Positions 44,006-52,445 of a stretch of 64,000 nt of DNA are shown piece after piece. Numbering within the stretch: the stretch's first letter is position 1; each line of letters starts with the position of its first letter. The DNA comes from Haloferula rosea (lineage in GTDB: Bacteria > Verrucomicrobiota > Verrucomicrobiia > Verrucomicrobiales > Akkermansiaceae): contig NZ_JAENII010000002.1 in assembly GCF_016595525.1 (NCBI RefSeq), positions 310,001-374,000 on the forward strand. Direction: 5' to 3'. The translations under genes were made by a program, and so were the position numbers. Under the pieces are notes generated by a model. The model was not told the origin of the DNA. It was given only the letters and a program-made list of their open reading frames with translations, and did not search any database.

Positions 44006-45460
44006 ATGTCTGCTGTCCGTCTCATTCATCGGATCGTCTCCGCGCTGTTCGCGGTCATGGCTGTGGTGCTGGTTCTGTTCTTCGCTTCCAAGGCTTTCCG
44101 CTCCGTTCCCGAGGTCGAAGGTGTGAACTATGGCTGGGGCGATGTGGTAGAATCCGTCCCTGAGGCAACCGAGCCTGCGGAGTATGCCGATGTGGACTAC
44201 ACCGAAGCTGGGGAGGAGATGCTCGGCGAATTCGTCGCCGACAATGGATTCGTGGCCAGCACCGGCGTGCAGATGCTCGTCGGCCTGTTGGGGCTCGGCT
44301 TGATGTATACCGCGCTTGCCCGGAGAGAAAGTGGGCGATGGGCCCTGCTGCATCTTTTGGCGATGTCAGGAGTGGTGATCTTCGCGTTCTGGCTGTTTGG
44401 CTTCAATGTCGCCTACCCGGGGGACTTCATGTTTGGTGGATTGCTTCCAGCGGGCCCTGTGGGTCCCCTGATGGATGACCTGGCTGAGGATCCGTTCAGC
44501 TATGGCATGAGCTTCACCATCTGGACCGACTTTTTTTATCAGAGCCTCTATGCCGTGTTGGCCGGAGCACTGGTGCTGAGCCTGTGTGCAGGTCGCTACC
44601 GGACGCCCACCATCATGCTGGCCTCCATCGTGGTGGCGGCATTCGGCTTTCCCCTGACGACTTCGTGGTTGTGGGGTGGCGGATGGCTTTCCTCGATCGA
44701 CGCGCGGGACTTCGCGGGCAGCGCGATGGTGCATCTCCTCGCCGGCGGGGCGGCCTTTGCCCTCGTTGTGCTCGCGAGGGTGTGCCCTCCTGCAGGCCCC
44801 GGATTCCACCCTCTACCTGGATCACGAAGGGCGATCACCGGAGTCTGGAAGTTTTCAAACATGGAGTTGGCGCTCTACCTCGTCGGTGCCTTGCTCTTCC
44901 TCGTCCTGATCGTCGGCGTGAATGCCGGGTCGGTCTTGTCGAACGATGCGCCGGTGGTGGCGGCGGTGCTGAATTCCACGGTCTGTGCGGTCGGGGGTGG
45001 TGCGCTTACTGCTGGACTGGTGTCGCTGGTGCTGGCGGCGCGCCCACGGGTCGTGATTCTGGTGATCGGCGCTCTGTCGGGCTGGGCGGCGGTTTGTGCG
45101 CCTGCGGATTCGATCGACGCCGGACAAGCCCTCCTTCTTGGGGCGGTGGCCGGCGGGTTGGGTGCCTCTCTTTTGTATGCGATGGATCGCCTTGGAATGG
45201 ATGATCCGTTTGGCGTGGTCGCAATCTCCTTCGTGGGTGGAGGCGTCGGCATGATCTCCCTCGGAGTCTTCGCTGACGATGCGACGGTCATCGCCCAACT
45301 GCTCGCGGCTGGTAGTATCAGCTCGATGGGGGTTGCACTGGGGGGCAGCATCGGGTTGATCGCTTGGCTTGCCCGTGTGCTGTGTGAGCCGCCCGAGATG
45401 GAACTGCCCGACGTGACCGTGCCATCGGGTCAGCCGAGCGGTGAGGCGGGCAGCATTTGA
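44006..45460 (+). CDS. Divergent Amt/Rh-family membrane protein lacking one pore histidine
   Basis: The frame opens at 43883, but ATG 44006 gives an N-terminal membrane helix (MSAVRLIHRIVSALFAVMAV) and 484 residues; the longer start only adds a basic stretch. Amt signatures are GFNVAYPGD, WLWGGGWLSSIDARDFAGSAMVHLLAGG (parts shown: WLWGGGWL, DFAGSAMVHL) and DDPFGVVAIS. In Amt proteins the last reads DDxxDVFGVHG. The first pore histidine is retained (about His243), while the second is Ser408 here. It may carry another substrate or act as a sensor. It has an extra N-terminal part with an acidic stretch and no adjacent glnK. It overlaps gluQ by 31 bases tail-to-tail. Confidence 0.78.
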   Translation: MSAVRLIHRIVSALFAVMAVVLVLFFASKAFRSVPEVEGVNYGWGDVVESVPEATEPAEYADVDYTEAGEEMLGEFVADNGFVASTGVQMLVGLLGLGLMYTALARRESGRWALLHLLAMSGVVIFAFWLFGFNVAYPGDFMFGGLLPAGPVGPLMDDLAEDPFSYGMSFTIWTDFFYQSLYAVLAGALVLSLCAGRYRTPTIMLASIVVAAFGFPLTTSWLWGGGWLSSIDARDFAGSAMVHLLAGGAAFALVVLARVCPPAGPGFHPLPGSRRAITGVWKFSNMELALYLVGALLFLVLIVGVNAGSVLSNDAPVVAAVLNSTVCAVGGGALTAGLVSLVLAARPRVVILVIGALSGWAAVCAPADSIDAGQALLLGAVAGGLGASLLYAMDRLGMDDPFGVVAISFVGGGVGMISLGVFADDATVIAQLLAAGSISSMGVALGGSIGLIAWLARVLCEPPEMELPDVTVPSGQPSGEAGSI

Positions 45461-46275
45461 AGGACTTCCGGCGCCGTCATGCCTTGGGCTCGCAACTCTT
45501 GAATCGAGCGCGGTTGGTCGCGTTTGGCCAAGCGCTTGCCGTCCGGGCCAAGGACCAAGGGGTGGTGGAGGTAGGCCGGGGCGGGCAGGTCGAGCAGGAC
45601 TTGGAGAGTCCGGTGGATGTGTGTGGCCTGGAGGAGGTCCTCGCCGCGGGTGACGTGAGTGATTTCGTCACGGGCGTCGTCGAGCGTCACCGCGAGGTGA
45701 TAGGAAGTGCCGATGTCCTTCCGTGCGAGGATGACATCGCCGTGGAGCAGCGGGTCGACGTGAAATGAACCATGGATGAAGTCATCGAAGTGGGCCGCGC
45801 CTACAAGCTCTGCCGCCTTTTCGCAATCGAGTCGCCACGCGGGGGTGGCTCCGGAGGCAAGTCTTTCGTTCCGCTGAGCTTCGCTCAAGCCTTTGCAAGT
45901 GCCGGGGTAAAGCGCTCCATCCGGCCCGTGGGGCGCCGAAGTGAGTTGGGCAAGTTCGGCTTCGATTTCCCGCCTGGTGCAGAAGCACGGATAGATCAGG
46001 TGGCGTGACTCGAGCTCCTCGAGTGCCCGGCGGTAGGCTGGGGTACGTTCCAGCTGCGCGGGCAATTCTCCGGCTGGAAGCAGCCCGAGGAAGCGGAGGT
46101 CATCCCGGCAGGCATCGTAATAGTGAGGTCGGACGCGGGTATGATCGATGTCCTCGAATCGGAGGAGAAAGTCGCCGGAATGGCGCTTCGCCAGATCGAA
46201 AGCGACTTTTGCGGCGTAGGCGTGGCCGAGGTGGAGGTAACCGGTCGGGCTGGGTGCGAAGCGGGTGCGAATCAC
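45430..46275 (-). CDS. gluQ: Glutamyl-Q tRNA(Asp) synthetase
   Basis: Attaches glutamate to the queuosine base of tRNA-Asp. It is a truncated class I synthetase of 281 residues lacking the anticodon-binding domain. Seen are TRFAPSPTGYLHLGHA (HIGH motif), LRFEDIDHTRVRP, zinc ligands in YPCFCTRREIE plus YPGTC, DDFIHG, VTRGEDLL and GKRLAKRD (KMSKS equivalent). Its stop lies within the last 31 bases of the convergent Amt-like gene, so the two tails overlap. Confidence 0.93.
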   Translation of the reverse strand: MIRTRFAPSPTGYLHLGHAYAAKVAFDLAKRHSGDFLLRFEDIDHTRVRPHYYDACRDDLRFLGLLPAGELPAQLERTPAYRRALEELESRHLIYPCFCTRREIEAELAQLTSAPHGPDGALYPGTCKGLSEAQRNERLASGATPAWRLDCEKAAELVGAAHFDDFIHGSFHVDPLLHGDVILARKDIGTSYHLAVTLDDARDEITHVTRGEDLLQATHIHRTLQVLLDLPAPAYLHHPLVLGPDGKRLAKRDQPRSIQELRAQGMTAPEVLQMLPASPLG

Positions 46276-46350
46276 TGTGATTGTTCGGGAATCGCAAATT
46301 TTGTTTAGCGCTACAAGCGACTTGGTCTAAGAATGAGGCAAAGGAACAGC

Positions 46351-47865
46351 ATGAAATCGAAACGAGTGGTGATTGTAGGGGCTGGGCCCGGTGGTTTAAC
46401 GGCGGGAATGATTCTCGCCAGTCGGGGTCTGGACGTGACGATCGTCGAGAAGCAGGACCGCGTCGGAGGACGGAACGCAGAACTCAAGGTTGGCGACTTC
46501 TCGTTTGATACGGGACCGACCTTTCTGCACCAGAAATTCACCCTCGACGAGGTGTTTGCGGAGGCCGGCCGCAAGCCCGAGGACTACATGGAACTCGTCC
46601 AGCTTGATCCGATGACTCGGCTCACCTGGGGGGATGTGTCGATGGAGACCACGTGCGACCTCGAAAAGATGGCGTCCAACATGGAGGCCGCGTTCCCGGG
46701 CAGCAGCGAGGGTTACAGGCGCTTCATGGACGACCACGCGTCGAAGCTGAAGGCGATCTTCCCGTGCCTGCAGCGGCCCTATCACAAGCTCGGTTCCTTC
46801 CTCAGCAGCAGCCTCGTGAAGGCCGTGCCGTATGTGGCGACCGCCAAGTCCGTCGTGGACGTGCTGGAGGACTATTTTCCGGATGATCGGCTCAAGCTGG
46901 CATTCACCTTCCAAGCGAAATATCTCGGCATGTCCCCGTGGAAGTGCCCGGCTCTCTTCAGCATTCTGTCTTACTTGGAGTATCGCTACGGCATCTACCA
47001 CGTGCAGGGTGGTCTGTGCAAAATCTCCGACGGCATGGCCGAGGTCTTCAAGGAGCATGGCGGAACGCTGAGGTTGAATTGCCCGGTGAAGGAACTGCGC
47101 TTCGACGGCTCGCGGGTCTCCGGCGTCCTGTTGGAAGATGGCGAGTTGCTTGAGTGCGACGATGCGATCGTGAATGCCGACTATGCCCATGCCATGAGCA
47201 ACATGATGAATGGCAGGTCCCAACCCGCCGCCCAGTTGGGCAAGAAGAAGTATTCCTGCTCCACCTTCATGCTCTACCTCGGTCTGGACAAGATCTACGA
47301 GGACGAGGCGCACCACCACATCATCTTCGCGGATGACTACCACCAGAATGTGGCCGACATCCAGGGTGAGCGGGTGGTTTCCGACGACATGTCGGTTTAC
47401 ATCCGGAACTCAAGCATCACGGATCCGCTGGTGGCCCCGGAGGGCCAATCCGGCCTCTACATTCTGGTTCCCACCATCAATTGTCGCCATGGACACGACT
47501 GGGAGGAAACCAAGCAGATTTACCGCGACAAGGTCCTGGACCGGATCGAGGCGCGGACCGGGATGAAGGATCTGCGCGAGCACATCATCGAAGAGCGGAT
47601 CATCACGCCGGATGGGTGGAGGGATCAACTCGATGTCTTCATGGGAGCGACCTTCAACCTCGCCCACACGCTCGATCAGATGCTCTACCTGCGCCCTCAC
47701 AACCGGATGAAGGGCTACGAGAACCTTTACCTTGTGGGTGGTGGCACGCATCCGGGAAGTGGCCTCCCAACGATCTACGAGAGTGGTCGTATTTCTTCCA
47801 ATCTCCTGTGTGACAGCCGTAGAGTTGCCTACGACCGGGTGGATCTGGCGTCCGAATACCTTTAA
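46351..47865 (+). CDS. CrtI-family carotenoid desaturase/oxidase (CrtN/CrtP-like), first copy
   Basis: The frame opens at 46333, but ATG 46351 follows an AAGGA ribosome site at good spacing and begins directly with the FAD-binding fold (KRVVIVGAGPGGLTAGMILASRG, VEKQDRVGGRN). 504 residues. The C-terminal YLVGGGTHPGSGLPTIYESG is the signature of phytoene-desaturase-like oxidoreductases. Next to aldH, crtP-, crtQ- and crtO-like genes, it probably desaturates or oxidises a C30 backbone (squalene or diapophytoene). Whether it is the desaturase (CrtN) or the terminal methyl oxidase (CrtP) cannot be told from sequence alone. It converges on aldH. Confidence 0.88.
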   Translation: MKSKRVVIVGAGPGGLTAGMILASRGLDVTIVEKQDRVGGRNAELKVGDFSFDTGPTFLHQKFTLDEVFAEAGRKPEDYMELVQLDPMTRLTWGDVSMETTCDLEKMASNMEAAFPGSSEGYRRFMDDHASKLKAIFPCLQRPYHKLGSFLSSSLVKAVPYVATAKSVVDVLEDYFPDDRLKLAFTFQAKYLGMSPWKCPALFSILSYLEYRYGIYHVQGGLCKISDGMAEVFKEHGGTLRLNCPVKELRFDGSRVSGVLLEDGELLECDDAIVNADYAHAMSNMMNGRSQPAAQLGKKKYSCSTFMLYLGLDKIYEDEAHHHIIFADDYHQNVADIQGERVVSDDMSVYIRNSSITDPLVAPEGQSGLYILVPTINCRHGHDWEETKQIYRDKVLDRIEARTGMKDLREHIIEERIITPDGWRDQLDVFMGATFNLAHTLDQMLYLRPHNRMKGYENLYLVGGGTHPGSGLPTIYESGRISSNLLCDSRRVAYDRVDLASEYL

Positions 47866-47881
47866 TGGGTTCGGCGCCGTC

Positions 47882-49285
47882 CTACTTCAGGAATTTTCTC
47901 AGAGTATTGAGGATATCTCCGTAGGGAGGTCGGGCCTCAAACGGGTCAGGAAATGAGAATCGGCGGGTTACCGGGCGTTCCGCGGTGAATGTCTCGAAGC
48001 TGGCTCGTCCGCGGTATCGACCGTGCCCGCTGGCGCCCACGCCACCGAATGGGAGGTCCAGATTGATGGCCTGTTTCATGACGTCATTGACGCACACCGA
48101 TCCGGATGGGATCCGATCAATCGCCTCCTGAATGAACTTTTCACTGTCGGAGAACAAATAGAGAGCGAGTGGGGAGGGCAATTGGCGGAGCTGCTCGAGG
48201 CATGCCGACCGGTCCGGGTAGGGAACGATGGGGAGGAGCGGGCCGAAGACTTCCTCCTTCATGCAGGGTGCTTCCCAATCGACGACTGCCCAACGGGGAG
48301 CCATCCGAAGTTGGTCGGGGTCATCCTCGCCAATCTGTCTGGCGTCATGGGGAATGAGCCCCTGGAGGCGGTCCCAATGCGAGGCATTCGGCAGGTTGGC
48401 CAACTCGGGTGGACCGCTGCCATAGGATTGGTCGATCGCACTCTCGAGCTTCGATGAGAATTCGTGGAGAAGGAAGTCCGGGACCATGACGAAGTCGGGG
48501 GCCACACAGGTCTGGCCGGCATTGAAAAACTTGGCCGCCACGATGCGCTTCACCGCCAGATCGAGGTCGCAACTCCAGTCGATGAAAGCCGGGCATTTCC
48601 CGCCGAGCTCGAGGACGCAGGGAGCGAGTTCGCGGGCTGCCGCTTGTGCCACCAAGCGCCCGACCTTCTCGCCGCCGGTGTAGAAGTAGTGGTCGAATTT
48701 CTGTTCGAGCAGGGCCTGCCCGGTATCCGCGCCCCCGGTCACCACCGTGGCCAAGCTGGGGCTGACCGCCTCGGCGATCAGTTCGGCGAGGAGCTTGGAG
48801 GTGGCAGGTGAGGCCTCGGCAGGTTTAATGACGACACAGTTGCCTGCCGCGATAGCACCAATGGCCGGACTGAGGGCGAGTTGGAGCGGGTAGTTCCATG
48901 GCGCGACGACCAGGACCACGCCCAAGGGATCCCGCCGGACTTCGCTTCGGGCGGGGAGCAGGAAGATGGGGTGTTTGGCCCGCCGGGGTTTCATCCAGCC
49001 GGAGAGCTTGCGAAGCAACAGTCGGAGTTCCTGCTTCACGAAATAGATTTCAGACAACCACCCTTCGACGTGCGGTTTCCCGAGGTCCTCGGCCAAGGCC
49101 GCGATAAATTCGTCCTCCCGTCGCTCCAGACCGCTCAAAATCGCCTTCAGGGCATCCTTTCTTGCGGCGAGTGGATTGGTTTCTCCTTTCTCAAAGTGCC
49201 GACGCTGTGCATGAATGATTTCCTGAATTTGCGACGTCGAGAAAGGGTCGGTGATCTCATCTCCTCGTTTGCAAAGTTCGGACAT
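47882..49285 (-). CDS. Aldehyde dehydrogenase, candidate C30-carotenoid aldehyde oxidase
   Basis: NAD(P)-dependent aldehyde dehydrogenase of the class 3 (fatty aldehyde) type, 467 residues. Seen are VLVVAPWNYPLQL, IKPAEASPATS, YTGGEKVGRLV, catalytic Glu in LELGGK, and catalytic Cys in FFNAGQTCVAPDF. The C-terminal HGRYRGRASFETFT is also typical of this group. Set between two CrtI-family genes on the opposite strand, it is the expected enzyme for turning a diapocarotene aldehyde into a carotenoic acid, as AldH does in the staphyloxanthin pathway. It could also be a general fatty aldehyde dehydrogenase. Confidence 0.9.
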   Translation of the reverse strand: MSELCKRGDEITDPFSTSQIQEIIHAQRRHFEKGETNPLAARKDALKAILSGLERREDEFIAALAEDLGKPHVEGWLSEIYFVKQELRLLLRKLSGWMKPRRAKHPIFLLPARSEVRRDPLGVVLVVAPWNYPLQLALSPAIGAIAAGNCVVIKPAEASPATSKLLAELIAEAVSPSLATVVTGGADTGQALLEQKFDHYFYTGGEKVGRLVAQAAARELAPCVLELGGKCPAFIDWSCDLDLAVKRIVAAKFFNAGQTCVAPDFVMVPDFLLHEFSSKLESAIDQSYGSGPPELANLPNASHWDRLQGLIPHDARQIGEDDPDQLRMAPRWAVVDWEAPCMKEEVFGPLLPIVPYPDRSACLEQLRQLPSPLALYLFSDSEKFIQEAIDRIPSGSVCVNDVMKQAINLDLPFGGVGASGHGRYRGRASFETFTAERPVTRRFSFPDPFEARPPYGDILNTLRKFLK

Positions 49286-49338
49286 GGGTCGACTCTAGCA
49301 CATCAATGATTTTTGGCACCACCAGGTGCCCCCATATT
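49286..49338. promoter_or_regulatory. Divergent control region with hairpin between aldH and the second crtI-like gene
   Basis: The 53-base region between the two divergent starts contains a perfect GGCACC-ACCA-GGTGCC inverted repeat (49315-49330) preceded by five T. It lies 8 bases before the ATG at 49339, so it may be an operator or shape the 5' leader. No T-run follows it in either transcription direction, so a terminator is unlikely. Confidence 0.45.
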
Positions 49339-50847
49339 ATGGACACTTCGAAAGGCAAGGTAGTGGTGGTTGGCAGCGGACTGGGAGGATTGTCGGCAGC
49401 GATTTCGCTCCGGGCCGAAGGCTACGAAGTCGAAATCCTCGAGAAAAACGAGCGGATCGGGGGAAAGCTCAACGTTCGGGAGATGGAAGGATTCTCGTTC
49501 GATCTTGGACCCTCGATCTTCACGCTTCCCCAGATTTTCCGGGATTTGTTCGAGAGGGCTGGCAAGAGGATGGAGGACTACCTTGAGCTCCAACCCGTCA
49601 CGCCCCATTGGCGGAACGTGTTCGAGGACGGCAAGGTGATCGATCTCTATCAGGAGCCGGACCGGATGCGGGCAGAGCTCGACAAGTTGGATGGAGATGC
49701 CGAGGACCATTGGAAGGACTTCCAAGGGTTTCTGGACTACGCCCGTGGCCAGTATGAAATGGTCGACCGGGGCTACTTTGCCGAGGGTCTCGACAACACC
49801 TGGGAGATGATCCGGTTCTATGGGTTCTTCGGTCTCGGCCGCGGGATGGACTGGAAGAATACGATGTCCGGGTCGATCGAGCAGCATTTCCGGAGTGAGC
49901 ACATGCGGCGGATCTTCGAGTATTTCATCAAGTATGTGGGGTCATCGGCGCTCGATGCGCCGGGCTACATGAACATGATGCCGATCATCCAGTTCGACTA
50001 CGGACTGTGGTATGTGAGAGACGGCATGTACAACCTGGCGAAAGGCCTCGGAAAGCTTCTCGATGACCTTGGAATCCCGGTGCGTCTCGACACCCACGTC
50101 CGTGAGATCTCCAAAGAAGGAAGCAAGGTGACCGGCGTGGTTCTGGATGGAGGTGTCCGGGTTCCTGCGGATTTCGTGGTTTGCAACATGGAGGTGATTC
50201 CCGCTTATAAGCATCTGCTGAACGAGTCACCGCGTTTTCTGAAGAAGCTCGAGCGCTTCAAGCCTGCCTGCTCGGGTCTGGTCATTCACCTTGGAACTGA
50301 CCGGGTGTATCCGGAATTGGCCCACCACAATTTCTTCTTCTCGAAGGATCAGAAGAAGCACTTCAACACCGTGTTCCAGAAAGGACAGCTGCCTGATGAT
50401 CCGACGATCTACCTCGTGGCCCCGACCCGGACGGATCCCTCCAAGGCTCCCGAGGGATGCGACAACATCAAGATCCTGCCCCACATCCCGCCGATCGATC
50501 CCGAGAACCCCCTGACTCACGAGGACTATCTGGGTCTCCGGGAGCGGGTTCTCGACAAGTTGGAGCGGATGGGGCTCACCGATTTGCGCAAGCATACCGT
50601 GGTGGAGGACATGCTCACCCCGCTCGACATCGAGAGCATGTATCTCTCCAACCAAGGGTCGATCTACGGGGTGGTCAGCGACTGGAAGCGGAACCGCGCC
50701 TTCAAGGCACCCAAGCAGAGCAAGAAGTACCGCAACCTGTTCTTCACTGGAGGGAGCGTGAATCCCGGCGGTGGAATGCCGATGGCGGTGCTTTGCGGTC
50801 AGAAGGTGAGTGACCGGCTGGTCAAATACGCGGGTAGTGTGCGGTGA
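49339..50847 (+). CDS. CrtI-family carotenoid desaturase/oxidase (CrtN/CrtP-like), second copy
   Basis: The frame opens at 49306, but ATG 49339 (MDTSKGKVVVVGSGLGGLSAA) starts at the FAD fold. 502 residues with GGKLNVREMEGFSFDLGPSIF near the N-terminus, SSALDAPGYMNMMPII, and the C-terminal NLFFTGGSVNPGGGMPMAVLCG. About as long as the first copy but clearly diverged from it, as CrtN and CrtP are. It overlaps the downstream glycosyltransferase by four bases (GTGA), so oxidation and glycosylation steps are co-translated. I take it as the partner oxidase or desaturase of the C30 pathway. Confidence 0.88.
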   Translation: MDTSKGKVVVVGSGLGGLSAAISLRAEGYEVEILEKNERIGGKLNVREMEGFSFDLGPSIFTLPQIFRDLFERAGKRMEDYLELQPVTPHWRNVFEDGKVIDLYQEPDRMRAELDKLDGDAEDHWKDFQGFLDYARGQYEMVDRGYFAEGLDNTWEMIRFYGFFGLGRGMDWKNTMSGSIEQHFRSEHMRRIFEYFIKYVGSSALDAPGYMNMMPIIQFDYGLWYVRDGMYNLAKGLGKLLDDLGIPVRLDTHVREISKEGSKVTGVVLDGGVRVPADFVVCNMEVIPAYKHLLNESPRFLKKLERFKPACSGLVIHLGTDRVYPELAHHNFFFSKDQKKHFNTVFQKGQLPDDPTIYLVAPTRTDPSKAPEGCDNIKILPHIPPIDPENPLTHEDYLGLRERVLDKLERMGLTDLRKHTVVEDMLTPLDIESMYLSNQGSIYGVVSDWKRNRAFKAPKQSKKYRNLFFTGGSVNPGGGMPMAVLCGQKVSDRLVKYAGSVR

Positions 50848-51950
50848 CGGACGCAACGGGCATTGTGGCATGGATCGGGGCGGCGCTCGCAGTCGTTTCG
50901 ATGGCCTTGCTTTTCGCCAGATTGCGTCGTTTGCCGCGGCAAGACACAGCGTCGGGTGAACTGCCGCGTGTCTCGATTGTCATTCCCGCACGGGACGAGG
51001 AGCAGAACCTGTCCCGGCTTCTGCCATCCCTCGGGCGGCAGACGGTGCCGCCCCATGAGGTGATCGTGGTGGATGACCAGTCCTCGGACGGGACGGCCGA
51101 AATGGTCCAGACTCATGGCGCGCGATTGATCCGGGGGCGAGAGCTGCGATCAGGGTGGTATGGGAAGCCCTGGGCTTGTCATCAGGGGGTCGAAGCTTCG
51201 ACCGGGGACTGGCTGTTGTTCCTCGACGCGGATGTGGAACTGGAGGCCGACGCCCTCGAGCGGCTTCTTTCGGCCGCAGCAGCAGAGCCCGGTGCGGTAT
51301 TTTCGGTCTGCCCGTGGCATCGTATCGAGCGTGCTTATGAAGAGCTGTCGGTATTCTTCAATCTTCTCATGGTTGGTGGGATCGGTGCCTTCACGTGGCG
51401 TGGTGATCAGGCGACGGGGATCGGTCTGTTTGGTCAGACATTTCTGGTTTCAAGGAAACGCTATGGTGAACTGGGTGGCCATGAGGCGGTGAAGCAGACG
51501 GTTCTGGAGAACCTGAAGTTGGCCAAGAAGTGTGAGGAACTGGGTATTCCCCGGAGATGTTTCGTCGGACGCGGGAGCATCTCGATGCGGATGTTTCCCG
51601 GCGGATACCGTGAAATGGTGGAGAGCTGGGCGAAGGGCTTCAGTTCCGGCGCGGCTCTGGCATCGCCTGCAGCCCTGCTGCTGGCCTCCCTGTGGTTGAC
51701 GGGATTGATGATGGTGACCGTGTGCGTGTTCCTTCTGGTGGTCTGGGACGCTCGCGTGATGGTGGGGGCGGCCTATCTCGCGGTGGCCATCCCAACGGCC
51801 ATTCTCTTCCGGCAGGTCGGACGTTTCTCGGTCGTGAACGCGTTGTTGTTCCCGGTCAGTCTGCTGTTCTATCAGGGCCTGTTTGCCGTTGCTGTGATGA
51901 GGAAACGCAAGAAGGTGTCAACTTCGTGGAAGGGCCGCCATGTGGATTGA
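50844..51950 (+). CDS. crtQ: GT2 glycosyltransferase, CrtQ-like (carotenoid acid glycosylation)
   Basis: 368 residues: an N-terminal membrane helix (about 5-25), a GT-A domain (about 40-260) with VSIVIPARDEEQNLSRLLPSL, VIVVDDQSSDGTAEM, and the metal-binding LFLDADVELE, and two or three C-terminal helices (about 270-355). This layout matches CrtQ, which esterifies a C30 carotenoic acid to a sugar (glucose in Staphylococcus). It is coupled to the upstream CrtI-like gene by a GTGA overlap and overlaps the CrtO-like gene by 11 bases. The sugar donor is not readable. Confidence 0.82.
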   Translation: MTDATGIVAWIGAALAVVSMALLFARLRRLPRQDTASGELPRVSIVIPARDEEQNLSRLLPSLGRQTVPPHEVIVVDDQSSDGTAEMVQTHGARLIRGRELRSGWYGKPWACHQGVEASTGDWLLFLDADVELEADALERLLSAAAAEPGAVFSVCPWHRIERAYEELSVFFNLLMVGGIGAFTWRGDQATGIGLFGQTFLVSRKRYGELGGHEAVKQTVLENLKLAKKCEELGIPRRCFVGRGSISMRMFPGGYREMVESWAKGFSSGAALASPAALLLASLWLTGLMMVTVCVFLLVVWDARVMVGAAYLAVAIPTAILFRQVGRFSVVNALLFPVSLLFYQGLFAVAVMRKRKKVSTSWKGRHVD

Positions 51951-52431
51951 TCTCCCCATGCTCTGGATCGGGCTGCTGAACGGCTTGGGAATCCCTGCTG
52001 CCCATCTCGGAGTGTCATGGATCTTCACGCGCATGCCCTTGGCGTGGTTCCATCCCTCATGGTTTCCCTTCGCGGCTTTTCCCGGAGAGACTCGGGGACT
52101 CTATGATCGTCTTTTCCGGGTCAAATCGTGGAAAGGCGCCATCCCGGATGCTGGTCCATGGTTCGGGGGATTTGCGAAGAAGCGGCTGCGCAGCTCGGAC
52201 CGGGAATTTACCGAGCGATTTGTTGCGGAGACTTGCCGCAGTGAAGCTGCCCACTGGGTCCAGTGCCTGGTGATCATTGGGTTTGTCGTGTGGACACCGA
52301 TGCCATGGGCATGGGTGATCCTTGCCTATGCGCCACTGTCCAACCTCCCGTGCATTGTCCTTCAGCGGCAGAATCGGCTCCGGCTCGCCGGGATTCTGAG
52401 GCGGCTGGAAGGGGACAAAGCATCCTCTTGA
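51940..52431 (+). CDS. crtO: Glycosyl-diaponeurosporenoate acyltransferase-like protein, CrtO
   Basis: 163 residues, integral membrane: helices at about 7-28 and two in the C-terminal half (about 105-135). It carries the CrtO pattern RVKSWKGAIPDAGPWFGGFAKKRL, RFVAETCRSEAAHWVQC and LPCIVLQRQNRLRL (key parts: WKGAIPDAG, ETCRSEAAHW, LPCIVLQRQNR). CrtO acylates the sugar of the glycosyl carotenoate, the last step of staphyloxanthin synthesis. It overlaps the crtQ-like gene by 11 bases. This small, distinctive family makes the reading of the whole cluster much stronger. Confidence 0.85.
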   Translation: MWIDLPMLWIGLLNGLGIPAAHLGVSWIFTRMPLAWFHPSWFPFAAFPGETRGLYDRLFRVKSWKGAIPDAGPWFGGFAKKRLRSSDREFTERFVAETCRSEAAHWVQCLVIIGFVVWTPMPWAWVILAYAPLSNLPCIVLQRQNRLRLAGILRRLEGDKASS

Positions 52432-52445
52432 TCAATTCGAGATTC

